From contig JAPLTN010000048.1 in assembly GCA_026398135.1 (NCBI GenBank), positions 1-43,759 on the forward strand: a stretch of DNA of 43,759 nt, in the 5' to 3' direction. Shown here in pieces: positions 23,232 through 31,200 of the stretch (positions are counted from its first letter, which is position 1; every line of letters begins with the position of its first letter). A program made the translations under genes and the position numbers. The notes under the pieces were generated by a model, which saw only the letters and a program-made list of their open reading frames with translations, did not search any database and was not told where the DNA came from. This DNA comes from Verrucomicrobiota bacterium (GTDB lineage Bacteria > Verrucomicrobiota > Verrucomicrobiia > Opitutales > Opitutaceae).

Positions 23232-24083
23232 TTACCGAAACCGCGCCAGCCGCGCCGTCACGTCGGCGCGCAAGCGGTCCACATAGGCCAGGGTATAATC
23301 GGCCACGTCGAGCGCCGGGTCGTTGACCAGCGGGGTAAGATCCATCGCCCAAGTGATGCCCGCAAGCCGGTCGGTGGCGTGCGAGATGTGGAAGGTCGCG
23401 TGCGCCAGCCGCCGCCCCTGCGCGGCCAGATCGTAGCGTTTGCCCCCGCTGATTTGTGAATCAAAGGCCCCCAGCAACTCCATCGCCAGCCGGGGGCGTC
23501 GTCCGCTGTCCAGCGCAACTTTGTCGGCATCCACCATCCAATCCAGATCGCGCCACACCTCCGCGCCCAGCACCCGGCGCGGGCGTCGCTCCGGCGGCAG
23601 GGCGCGGAGCGCCTCCAGGCTGCGCAGGAAAACCGCCACGTGGGTATCGTGCTTGTCCGCCGGCTGGTGCAGGTAAACCACCGCGGGCGAGCAGCCCGTG
23701 AATATCGCCGCCAAATCCGCCGCCACGCCAGGGTGGCCGGGCGTTTTCACCTCGGCGCTGGGATGCGCGAGCTGAAGCTGGATCGCGTAGCCGCCCAGCC
23801 GCGCCGCCGCGCGTTGCTCCTCGCGGCGCACCGCCTGCATCTGCTCGTCGCTAAACTGCGCATACGGACCCGAACGGGGCGAACCGGCGCCGTTGGTCAC
23901 CACCACTCCGCCGAAGGCCTTGCGCTCCGGCTGGTCCAGACAATCGCAGATGCCGTCGTGGGCGAGAATCTCGATGTCGTCCTGATGCGCCGCCACGCAC
24001 AGGTGGGTGACCCGCGCCAGCGCGGCTTCGGGCGCGGCCCCGTCGGGCGTGAACACATCGGCTTCGGCTCGGGAAAAACGCAT
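23232..24083 (-). CDS. PIG-L family deacetylase
   Basis: A 283-residue protein of the PIG-L/LmbE family, zinc-dependent hydrolases that de-N-acetylate GlcNAc-type substrates. The metal motif is AAHQDDIEILAHDG (a variant of AHPDDE), with the downstream zinc histidine in KHDTHVAV. There is no signal peptide, so it is cytosolic. The ATG at 24083 gives MRFSRAEADVF. The following gene in transcription order (upstream at 24125-25048) is a sugar nucleotidyltransferase 41 bp away on the same strand, which suggests an operon acting on amino-sugar metabolites; that link is inference. Confidence 0.85.
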   Translation of the reverse strand: MRFSRAEADVFTPDGAAPEAALARVTHLCVAAHQDDIEILAHDGICDCLDQPERKAFGGVVVTNGAGSPRSGPYAQFSDEQMQAVRREEQRAAARLGGYAIQLQLAHPSAEVKTPGHPGVAADLAAIFTGCSPAVVYLHQPADKHDTHVAVFLRSLEALRALPPERRPRRVLGAEVWRDLDWMVDADKVALDSGRRPRLAMELLGAFDSQISGGKRYDLAAQGRRLAHATFHISHATDRLAGITWAMDLTPLVNDPALDVADYTLAYVDRLRADVTARLARFR

Positions 24084-24124
24084 AAGGGAAAACGGGCGAT
24101 TAAACAGCGGAGTCGGCGGGCGGT

Positions 24125-25048
24125 TTATTTCAAAGGAGAGGCATAGACGCCACATGCCACCAGACCGGCCAACGCGGCCTGCACGCGGGGCTTGTCCTCG
24201 CGGTAGGTGACGCCGAACCAATGGTCGGCAGTGGGCAGCACGAGCACGTGCGCCGCCCCCGCCTGAACCAGCGCGTTCACGGCGGCGGGCAGGTAAAACT
24301 CGGCTTTTTCCTCGCCGCCGTGCGCGGCGAAAAAGCCCAGCCAGCCCGCGTCGAGCTGGGGCAGAAACTCCGGCGTAAAACCCCAGCAGTTCATCGACAC
24401 CGGCGTGGCCGGATCGTAGCGCCGCCCCGCGCCCACCTCGGCGGCGCGGATGCCGGTGTGCTCCTCGATGTCGCGCAGCGCGCCATCCGCCGCCACCGTG
24501 CACACCCCGCGCGAGACCGCGCCATGCTCGGAAAGGGTGTTGCCCAGCGGAAAACCCACCATCGCATAAACCGGCACGCCCCCCGCCGCGCCGCCGGATT
24601 GAGCGCGCAAAAACGCCGCCAGCGCGGCCAGCGATTGCGCGCCGTAAAAATCGTCCGCGTTTACCACCGCGAAAGGCCCGTTTAACGCGGCCCGGGCGCA
24701 CCACAGGGCGTGACCGGTGCCCCAGGGTTTCACCCGCCCGACAGGCAGCACTCCACCTTCCGGCAGGAGATCCAGTTCCTGAAAGGCGTAGTCCACTTGC
24801 ACCCGCCCGGCGAAACGTTCGCCTACGCTGGCGCGGAAGGCATCGGCAAAATCACGCCGGATGATAAAGAGCACGCGGCCAAAACCCGCCCGCGCCGCAT
24901 CATGGACCGTGTAGTCGAGCACGGTTTCGCCCGACGGGCCCATCGGGTCGATCTGCTTGAGCCCGCCGTAGCGCGAGCCCATGCCGGCGGCGAGGACAAC
25001 AAGGGTGAGCAGCGGAGCGGCGGCGGTATCAGTGGCGGGCGAGGACAT
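24125..25048 (-). CDS. sugar-phosphate nucleotidyltransferase family protein
   Basis: A 307-residue nucleotidyltransferase of the GT-A/Rossmann-like type that activates sugar phosphates with NTP. The nucleotide-binding signature is LAAGMGSRYGGLKQIDP near residue 19, the metal-binding aspartates lie in VVNADDFYG, and the C-terminal half has SMNCWGFTPEFLPQL. The substrate is not readable. The ATG at 25048 is natural. It is transcribed toward the PIG-L gene with 41 bp between. Just upstream lies a 51-bp copy of the 3' end of the membrane gene at 25734-26177, which suggests that gene once adjoined this one directly. Confidence 0.85.
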   Translation of the reverse strand: MSSPATDTAAAPLLTLVVLAAGMGSRYGGLKQIDPMGPSGETVLDYTVHDAARAGFGRVLFIIRRDFADAFRASVGERFAGRVQVDYAFQELDLLPEGGVLPVGRVKPWGTGHALWCARAALNGPFAVVNADDFYGAQSLAALAAFLRAQSGGAAGGVPVYAMVGFPLGNTLSEHGAVSRGVCTVAADGALRDIEEHTGIRAAEVGAGRRYDPATPVSMNCWGFTPEFLPQLDAGWLGFFAAHGGEEKAEFYLPAAVNALVQAGAAHVLVLPTADHWFGVTYREDKPRVQAALAGLVACGVYASPLK

Positions 25049-25062
25049 GAGCGCGATTTAGG

Positions 25063-25113
25063 GATGCGCGAGCAGAGCCGCCGCCGCCCAGCCCAGCAAG
25101 CCCGCGCGCGCGG
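25063..25113. repeat. 51-bp direct repeat, copy 1
   Basis: Differs at a single base (25094 C versus 25770 T) from 25739-25789. On the minus strand it reads as the end of the membrane protein gene (ARAGLLGWAAAALLAH) followed by Pro and a TAA stop, so it is a detached duplicate of that gene's 3' end. Confidence 0.9.
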
Positions 25114-25150
25114 AGTTGCCAGCGACCGAGGAATCCACACCGTCTAAGCC

Positions 25151-25378
25151 ATGAGCACATTGCCCTCACGCATTACTTTTAACCCGAATCAGTGCGGCGG
25201 ACGTCCCTGCATTCGAGGGATGCGCATTCGGGTAAAAGACGTTTTGGAGATGCTCGCCGCTGGTGCGCCGCAGGATGAAATCCTGGCTGATTATCCTTAT
25301 TTGGAGCGCGAGGACATCACCGCTTGCCTGGAGTATGCGGCTGCGCAGGTGGATCACGCGGTGCTGACCCTGCAATGA
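25151..25378 (+). CDS. DUF433 antitoxin-like protein
   Basis: A 75-residue DUF433 protein: ITFNPNQCGGRPCIRGMRIRV, then VLEMLAAGAPQDEILADYPYLE and DITACLEYAA, a helix-turn-helix type fold. DUF433 proteins are encoded upstream of PIN-like DUF5615 proteins and are taken to be their antitoxins and repressors. The stop overlaps the start of the toxin gene (ATGA at 25375-25378), so the two are translationally coupled. The pair sits between two 51-bp direct repeats and probably arrived as a cassette. Confidence 0.9.
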   Translation: MSTLPSRITFNPNQCGGRPCIRGMRIRVKDVLEMLAAGAPQDEILADYPYLEREDITACLEYAAAQVDHAVLTLQ

Positions 25379-25707
25379 GGTTTTTAATCGACGCGCAATT
25401 ACCACCAGTGATGGCGCGATGGCTGGAGGAGGCCGGGCACCAAGCCGAACACTTGGAAGAGGTGGGGTTGCGCGATGCCGAAGACAGAGTCGTATGGGCG
25501 CATGCTTTGCGGGTCGGCGCGGTCATCGTGACCAAGGACGAGGATTTTGCGGATCGCTCCATCCGCGCCAGTGGCGGGCCGGCAGTCGTCTGGCTACGCG
25601 TGGGCAATGCGACCAACCGCGCCTTGCGTGCTTGGTTAACCCCTCGATTGCCGGGTGTGCTGGAGGTGCTGGCCCGTGATCATCACCGCTTGGTTGAAGT
25701 GCGTTAA
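25375..25707 (+). CDS. DUF5615 PIN-like toxin
   Basis: A 110-residue PIN-like (DUF5615, Mut7-C related) protein, the presumed RNase toxin partner of the DUF433 protein. Acidic residues expected at the metal site are D6 (MRFLIDAQLPP), the LRDAEDR segment and the TKDEDFADR segment. The ATG at 25375 overlaps the upstream TGA; the longer open frame from 25324 is rejected because it lies inside the antitoxin gene. Toxicity and target are inferred from family knowledge. Confidence 0.9.
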   Translation: MRFLIDAQLPPVMARWLEEAGHQAEHLEEVGLRDAEDRVVWAHALRVGAVIVTKDEDFADRSIRASGGPAVVWLRVGNATNRALRAWLTPRLPGVLEVLARDHHRLVEVR

Positions 25708-25733
25708 AGTTCCCTGAAACCGGCGTGGCGAAG

Positions 25734-26177
25734 TTAACGATGCGCGAGCAGAGCCGCCGCCGCCCAGCCTAGCAAGCCCGCGCGCGCGGTCCAGAGCAGG
25801 GTGCGCGGCCAGTTGAGCAAGGTCACCAAGCGGGCATCGGAAACCGACGGAGAGCGCTGGAGCCGGACATGCAAGGGAACGATCAGGCCGAAGGTCAGAG
25901 CCCAGACCAGAACGACCATGCTTGTTCCCGCGAGAGCAACGAAGGTGAGCCCGCCGCGCACCCACACCGCCGCCAGCGCCGCCTCGACCAGCATAAGCGG
26001 CGCGGCCACGAAGCCCATGCTCCGGGTATAGGCGGCATGGTAGCTCCGAAAGACCGAGCCGCCGCCCTCGGTCAGCAAGGGCTCGAAGCGAGGGTATATT
26101 GCGAGTTGCACGGTCCAGCATAGTCCGGCGAGCGTGCAAGAAGCGGCGAATTGGGCCAACAACCAGCGTGGATCCAT
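25734..26177 (-). CDS. small integral membrane protein
   Basis: A 147-residue protein with four predicted transmembrane helices: around residues 5-25 (LLAQFAASCTLAGLCWTVQL), 50-75 (GFVAAPLMLVEAALAAVWV), 78-100 (LTFVALAGTSMVVLVWALTF) and 125-145 (AGLLGWAAAALLA). Conserved features are WTVQLAIYPRF, FRSYHAAYTRSMG and LNWPRTLLW, which I associate with an uncharacterised bacterial membrane family. The ATG at 26177 was chosen over the longer frame to 26360, whose extra residues are not membrane-like. Its 3' end is duplicated at 25063-25113. It is divergent from the TerC gene. Confidence 0.75.
   Translation of the reverse strand: MDPRWLLAQFAASCTLAGLCWTVQLAIYPRFEPLLTEGGGSVFRSYHAAYTRSMGFVAAPLMLVEAALAAVWVRGGLTFVALAGTSMVVLVWALTFGLIVPLHVRLQRSPSVSDARLVTLLNWPRTLLWTARAGLLGWAAAALLAHR
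25739..25789. repeat. 51-bp direct repeat, copy 2
   Basis: The 3' end of the live membrane protein gene, matching 25063-25113 at 50 of 51 bases. The two copies enclose the DUF433/DUF5615 pair and are 676 bp apart. Confidence 0.9.
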
Positions 26178-26334
26178 GCCGCACCCTGCACGACGACTGT
26201 GCACAGCGCAAACGTCCGACGACTGACCCAGTTGGAATTTGCCGTTTGGTTTCCAAAGCGTCCAGTCTGGCTTGAGCGCGGGAGTCGGGCCGGTTCTCTG
26301 GCGGGCCGACCTCGCGTCGCACCTTACACCCATC

Positions 26335-27405
26335 ATGCAAAACCTGATCCTCTTTCCCATCGCCGACTACTGGTGGCTCTACGGCCTCTTCACCTTGTTC
26401 GTGCTCGGCATGCTCGCGCTCGATCTCGGTGTGTTTCACCGAGACGCCCATGTCGTCACGGTCAAGGAGGCGGCCGGCTGGAGCGTGGCCTGGATTTCGC
26501 TCGCGATGATCTTTGCCTACGGCTTTTGGCAATACTCGCTTTGGAAATTCCCCCAGTATCCGCCTCTGCTTGACGCGCTGGCGGCACAAGGGGTGACCAG
26601 CACGGCGGCAATCGCGGCCGAGGCCTCGCGACTGGCCAACCAGTCGGCGCTGGAATTTCTGACCGGCTTCGTGGTCGAGAAGGCCCTCTCAGTGGACAAT
26701 ATCTTCGTATTTGTGGTGGTGTTTTCCTACTTCGCTATTCCGGCCAAGTACCAGCACCGCGTGCTCTTCTACGGTATTTTGGGCGCGCTGTTTTTCCGCA
26801 TAATTTTCATCTCTCTGGGCTCCGTTCTCATGCAGTATGAGTGGGTAATCTGGATCTTCGGTGTCTTCCTGATCCTGACCGGTATCAAGATACTGTTCGC
26901 ACCGGAAAAGCCCATCGAACCGGAGAAAAACCCGATCATTCGTCTGTTGAAAAAATTTCTCCCCATCACACCCAGCTTGGACGGCGACAAGTTTTTCCTG
27001 CGCAAAAACAATGTGCTCCACGCCACGCCCCTGTTCGTGTGTTTGGTCTTCATCGAAGTGACGGACATCGTCTTCGCGGTGGATTCGGTGCCGGCGATTT
27101 TCGCCATCACCAAAGAGCCGCTGATTGTTTTCACATCCAACGTCTTCGCGATTCTGGGTCTGCGGGCATTGTTTTTCCTGCTGGCGGGAGTCATGCACAA
27201 GTTCTGGGCGCTTAAATTCGGACTGGGGCTCATCCTCGCCTTCGTGGGTCTGAAGATGGTGTACCTGAACCACGCTTTTGGCGGCAAGTTCCCCATCACG
27301 TGGTCACTGGGCATCATCGGCATTCTGCTAGCCTTGTCGGTGGCCTGGTCGCTGGCCTTCCCGAAGAAGGCCGAAGCCGGTGCGCCGGGCGCGGCGGCGC
27401 ACTGA
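26335..27405 (+). CDS. TerC/Alx-family integral membrane protein
   Basis: A 356-residue membrane protein of the TerC/Alx family with about nine transmembrane helices. Family members include Mn2+ exporters and tellurite-resistance proteins, acting in the inner membrane. Conserved acidic motifs within the membrane are visible: LDLGVFHRDAH near residue 26, EKALSVDNIFVF near 115 and IEVTDIVFAVDSVPAIFAIT near 240, the last two forming the inverted-repeat transport core. The ATG at 26335 gives MQNLILFPIADYWWLYG, a typical start. I looked for a yybP-ykoY manganese riboswitch in the 157-bp leader and did not see one. Confidence 0.92.
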   Translation: MQNLILFPIADYWWLYGLFTLFVLGMLALDLGVFHRDAHVVTVKEAAGWSVAWISLAMIFAYGFWQYSLWKFPQYPPLLDALAAQGVTSTAAIAAEASRLANQSALEFLTGFVVEKALSVDNIFVFVVVFSYFAIPAKYQHRVLFYGILGALFFRIIFISLGSVLMQYEWVIWIFGVFLILTGIKILFAPEKPIEPEKNPIIRLLKKFLPITPSLDGDKFFLRKNNVLHATPLFVCLVFIEVTDIVFAVDSVPAIFAITKEPLIVFTSNVFAILGLRALFFLLAGVMHKFWALKFGLGLILAFVGLKMVYLNHAFGGKFPITWSLGIIGILLALSVAWSLAFPKKAEAGAPGAAAH

Positions 27406-27425
27406 GTTTGAGGCTTTGGTAGTTT

Positions 27426-27464
27426 GATCGCGCCCAAGGGAGAGACCGGATCCCGGGCGCGATC
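27426..27464. terminator. hairpin between terC-like gene and antitoxin gene
   Basis: Perfect 10-bp arms GATCGCGCCC (27426-27435) and GGGCGCGATC (27455-27464), 20 bp past the TerC-family stop and 36 bp before the antitoxin start. No T-run follows on the plus strand, so it could also be an operator or a structured leader. Confidence 0.45.
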
Positions 27465-27500
27465 TTGCCAAAGGGAAGCAAAGGGCTTCCTTTTTGGTTA

Positions 27501-27782
27501 ATGCCCACGCTCGTTATCAAGTCAGTCCCGGCCAAGCTTCATTCCCGGCTGAAACGCATCGCGGCCGCGCATCGCCGTTCGCTGACCCAAGAGACGATGC
27601 ATCTTCTGGAAAAAGCCCTCGCGGCCGAGGAAGCCACTCCAGCCGAGGCCCCGCGCGCCGGAGCGTCTTATTGGGGGCAACGCCCGCTGGTTCCCGCCTA
27701 TGCGTCCGCCTTGGCCGCCGGGGCTTTTGCCGACGCCGGGGACTCCACCGCTGATGTCTCCGCCGGACGCGACGAGCGATGA
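27501..27782 (+). CDS. FitA/VapB-like ribbon-helix-helix antitoxin
   Basis: A 93-residue antitoxin. The N-terminal 45 residues form an Arc/FitA-type ribbon-helix-helix DNA-binding domain (TLVIKSVPAKLHSRLKRIAA, then SLTQETMHLLEKAL). The remaining acidic/Ala-rich tail should wrap the toxin. The ATG at 27501 was preferred to the in-frame start at 27465. Its TGA overlaps the toxin ATG (27779-27782). It probably represses its own operon; the hairpin just upstream may matter. Confidence 0.88.
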   Translation: MPTLVIKSVPAKLHSRLKRIAAAHRRSLTQETMHLLEKALAAEEATPAEAPRAGASYWGQRPLVPAYASALAAGAFADAGDSTADVSAGRDER

Positions 27783-28222
27783 TCGCCGCCTATTTCGATA
27801 CCGCTTATCTGCTCAAGCTCTACCGCGAAGAGACGGGCTCAAGCGCAGTTCGTGCGCTGGCCGCCAAGGTCGATGTGCTGGTGTGTTCGCTCCATGGCCG
27901 GGCGGAATTGATCGCCGCCACTCATCGTAAAATCCGTGAAGGCACGGCCGCCCCCGCACATTTGGATGCGCTGCTCGCGCAAGTCGCCGCCGACCAGTCG
28001 GCCGGAGCGCTCGATTGGTCGCCAATTACGGAAACTCACCTGAACCGGGTGGCCGATGCCTTTCGTCGCGCTCCCGCCACCGTGTTCCTACGCGCCGCCG
28101 ACGCCCTCCATCTGGCCAGCGCGGCGGAGGCGGGCTTTATCGAAATCTACTCCAACGATCGTCACTTGCTCTCCTCCGCCCCGCTTTTCGGCCTGCGCGG
28201 GGTTGATGTGATCGCGCGCTGA
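27779..28222 (+). CDS. PIN-domain toxin (VapC-like ribonuclease)
   Basis: A 147-residue PIN-domain protein. The acidic Mg2+-binding residues are in place: D7 (YFDTAYLLKLY), E43 (GRAELIAA), D108 (RAADALHLASA) and D127 (YSNDRHLL). VapC toxins cleave specific RNAs such as initiator tRNA or 23S rRNA; the target here is unknown. It overlaps the RHH antitoxin gene by 4 bp and converges on gltB, separated by a strong hairpin. Confidence 0.92.
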   Translation: MIAAYFDTAYLLKLYREETGSSAVRALAAKVDVLVCSLHGRAELIAATHRKIREGTAAPAHLDALLAQVAADQSAGALDWSPITETHLNRVADAFRRAPATVFLRAADALHLASAAEAGFIEIYSNDRHLLSSAPLFGLRGVDVIAR

Positions 28223-28223
28223 G

Positions 28224-28246
28224 GCACAGGGCGTAGCGCCCTGTGC
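28224..28246. terminator. bidirectional terminator hairpin
   Basis: Perfect 10-bp arms GCACAGGGCG (28224-28233) and CGCCCTGTGC (28237-28246) around TAG, immediately after the PIN toxin stop and 46 bp from the stop of the convergent gltB gene. Confidence 0.6.
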
Positions 28247-28291
28247 AGCCCTCGGTTCGGAGGCTCTCCCCGAACCTCAAGCGCAGCTCGA

Positions 28292-31200
28292 TTACACCGC
28301 GCCGACCACTACGGGGACCTTGGCGGGGTCGAAGCGGTAAACCGGCTTGGGGGCGTCGGGGGTCGGAGCGAAGGGCACGACTTTCCAGAACTTGCCCGCC
28401 TCGGATTCCCAGGTCTCGACGAGTTTTTGCGCCTGTTTGCTGCTGGTGAAGCGGAAGTGCAGCGAAATCAAATCGCGCAGGCTCTTCGACTCGGCTTCGT
28501 CGGTGATGCGTTCCAGACCGATCATGGCCGGGTTGATCTTCTTTTCGAAGCCGCCCTTTTCGTCGTAAACGAAGGCCAGGCCGCCCGACATACCCGCGCC
28601 GAAATTCGTGCCGGTTTCGCCGAGAATAACCACCAGACCACCGGTCATGTATTCGCAGCCGTGGTCGCCCACGCCTTCGACCACGGCGGTGGCGCCGGAG
28701 TTGCGCACCGCGAAGCGTTCACCGGCGCGGCCCGCCGCGAACAGGCTGCCGCCGGTCGCGCCGTAGAGACAGGTGTTGCCGATGATGCTCTGGTCCTTCC
28801 AGGAAAAGATCTCGGAGCTCTTGGGGCGGATGATGATTTCGCCGCCGTTGATGCCCTTGCCCACGTAGTCGTTGGCCTCGCCGTTGAGGGTGAGGCGCAC
28901 GCCGTTGACCAGGAAGGTGCCAAAGCTTTGGCCGGCCGAGCCGGTGAAGCTGAGATCGATGGTGCCGGCGGGCAGGCCTTCGTCGCCATTGAGCAGGGCG
29001 ATCTGGCCGGAGAGCATGGTGCCGACGTCGCGGTTGACGTTGGTGATCTTGTAGCGGCGGACGAGGCTCTTGGACATCTTGAGCAACACGTCGCGGGCAT
29101 CCTGCACGATGGCTTCGTCGAGCGAGCCTTCGTTGCCGAAACGCTCGTTGCGCTCGCGGGTATGGTAGCGGTCGAGCTCGCCCGAGGGATCGGGGTTGTG
29201 GAGCAGGCCGCCGAGGTTGAGGAGCTTGGTCTTGGGGTTGGCGGGGTCGTCGATCTGCTCGAGCAAATCCACGCGGCCGATGATGTCGTTGAGGGTGCGC
29301 GCGCCGAGCTTGGCGAGGTAGTGGCGCACATCCTCGGCGACGGCGTTGAAGAAATTGATGATGTTCTCGGGTTTGCCGCGGAACTTGGCGCGCAAGTCTT
29401 CGCGCTGGGTGGCGACGCCGACCGGGCAGGTGTTGAGATGGCAAACGCGGAACATGGCGCAGCCGCCGGCGATGAGGGCGGCGGTGCCGAAGTTGAACTC
29501 CTCGGCCCCGAGCAGGGCGGCGATGATGATGTCGCGTCCGGTCTTCATGCCGCCGTCGGTGCGGAGGACGACGCGACCGCGCAGCTGGTTCATCATGAGA
29601 ACCTGATGGGCCTCGGCGACGCCGATTTCCCAGGCGGAGCCGGCGTTTTTGATCGAGGCGAGCGGCGAAGCGCCGGTGCCGCCGTCATGACCGGAGACGA
29701 GCACGACGTCGGCGTAGGCCTTGGCCACGCCGGCGGCGACGGTGCCGACACCGGAGGAGGAGACGAGCTTCACGCAGACCTTGGCGCGCGGGTTCACTTC
29801 CTTGAGGTCGAAGATGAGCTGGGCCAGATCCTCGATGGAGTAGATGTCGTGGTGGGGCGGGGGCGAGATGAGCATGACGCCGGGCACCGAGTAGCGGAGC
29901 TTGGCGATGAGCGGGGTGACCTTGGCGCCGGGCAACTGGCCGCCCTCGCCGGGCTTCGCGCCCTGGGCCATCTTGATTTCGATTTCCTTGGCGGAGGACA
30001 GGTAGGCAGCGGTGACGCCGAAGCGGCCGGAGGCGACCTGTTTGATGGCGGAGTTGGCGTTGTCGCCGTTAGGGCGGACGTTGAAACGGTCGGGGTCTTC
30101 GCCGCCCTCGCCGGAGTTGGATTTGCCGCCGATGCGGTTCATGGCGATGGCGAGCGCCTCGTGCATCTCGGGGGAGAGCGCGCCGAGGGACATGCCGGCG
30201 GTGGTGAAGCGGCGGCGGATTTCCTCGATGGGGTCCACCTCGTCGAGCGGGATGGCCTTGGCGGGATCGAAGCGGATTTTGAGCAGGTCCTTGAGCGCAA
30301 CGGGGGCGTGTTCGTCGCCCTGAGTTTTCCACTCTTGGTAACCGGCGAAATCGGGCGCTTTGATGAATTTGTTCATCGAGGCGACGACCTTGGGATTCCA
30401 GCCGTGGAATTCGCCTTCGCCGCGCTTGTTGACGCGGTAGTAACCCTCGGGTTGAAGAGCGAGGAGCAGGGAGCCGGGAGCAGGGAGTTCGGCCGGGAAG
30501 GCTTTGGCGTGGCGGCAGAGGGTTTCGCCGGCGATCTGGAGATAGTCGATGCCGCCGATGGGCGAGGCGGTGCCGGTGAAGCACTCGGCGATAACCTTGG
30601 AGGAAACGCCGAGGGCTTCGAACATCTGGCCGCCGCGGTAGGAGGCGAGGGTGCTGATGCCCATCTTGGCCATGATCTTGTAGAGGCCGGCGTCGATGGT
30701 GTCGCGGAAGTTGGCGAGGGCTTTGGCGGGCTCGACCGGTTTGGCGGTCTTGCCGGTGGCGGCGAGCTGGGCGATGGTGCAGAGCGCGAGGGTCGGGTAA
30801 ACGGCGTTGGCACCGAAGCCGAGGAGGGTGGCGATCTGGTGGACTTCGCGGGCCTCGCCGGTCTTGGCGACGAGGTCCGCCTGAAGACGGAGGCCGGCGC
30901 GAACGAGTTGTTGATGCACCGCGCCGACGGCGAGGAGCATGGGGATGCCGGCCTGCCGGGCGTTGACGCCGCAATCGGCGATGACGACGAGCTTGGCCCC
31001 GTCGCGCACGGCCTTCTCGGCGGCGGCGGCGAGGGCCTTGAGGGCGGGTTCGAGGTTAACGGAGGCATTGGCCGCGCCGGGGGCGGCGATGGCGGAGAAA
31101 TGCGCGGAGAGGGTGGCGATGCGGCCCTTTAAAACGGGCAGTTCGATGAGCGCGGCGAACTCGTGATGGAGGAGCACGGGCGAATCGAGTTCGACGAGAC

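Noticed and set aside
26178-26334. yybP-ykoY manganese riboswitch before the TerC-family gene
   Set aside because: The conserved loop sequences of this riboswitch were not found in the leader.
28427-31132. 901-codon plus-strand open frame opposite gltB (and a similar one at 31163-32884)
   Set aside because: Shadow frames of gltB; no recognisable motifs and typical Gly/Ala/Glu mirror composition. The same applies to 37762-40068.
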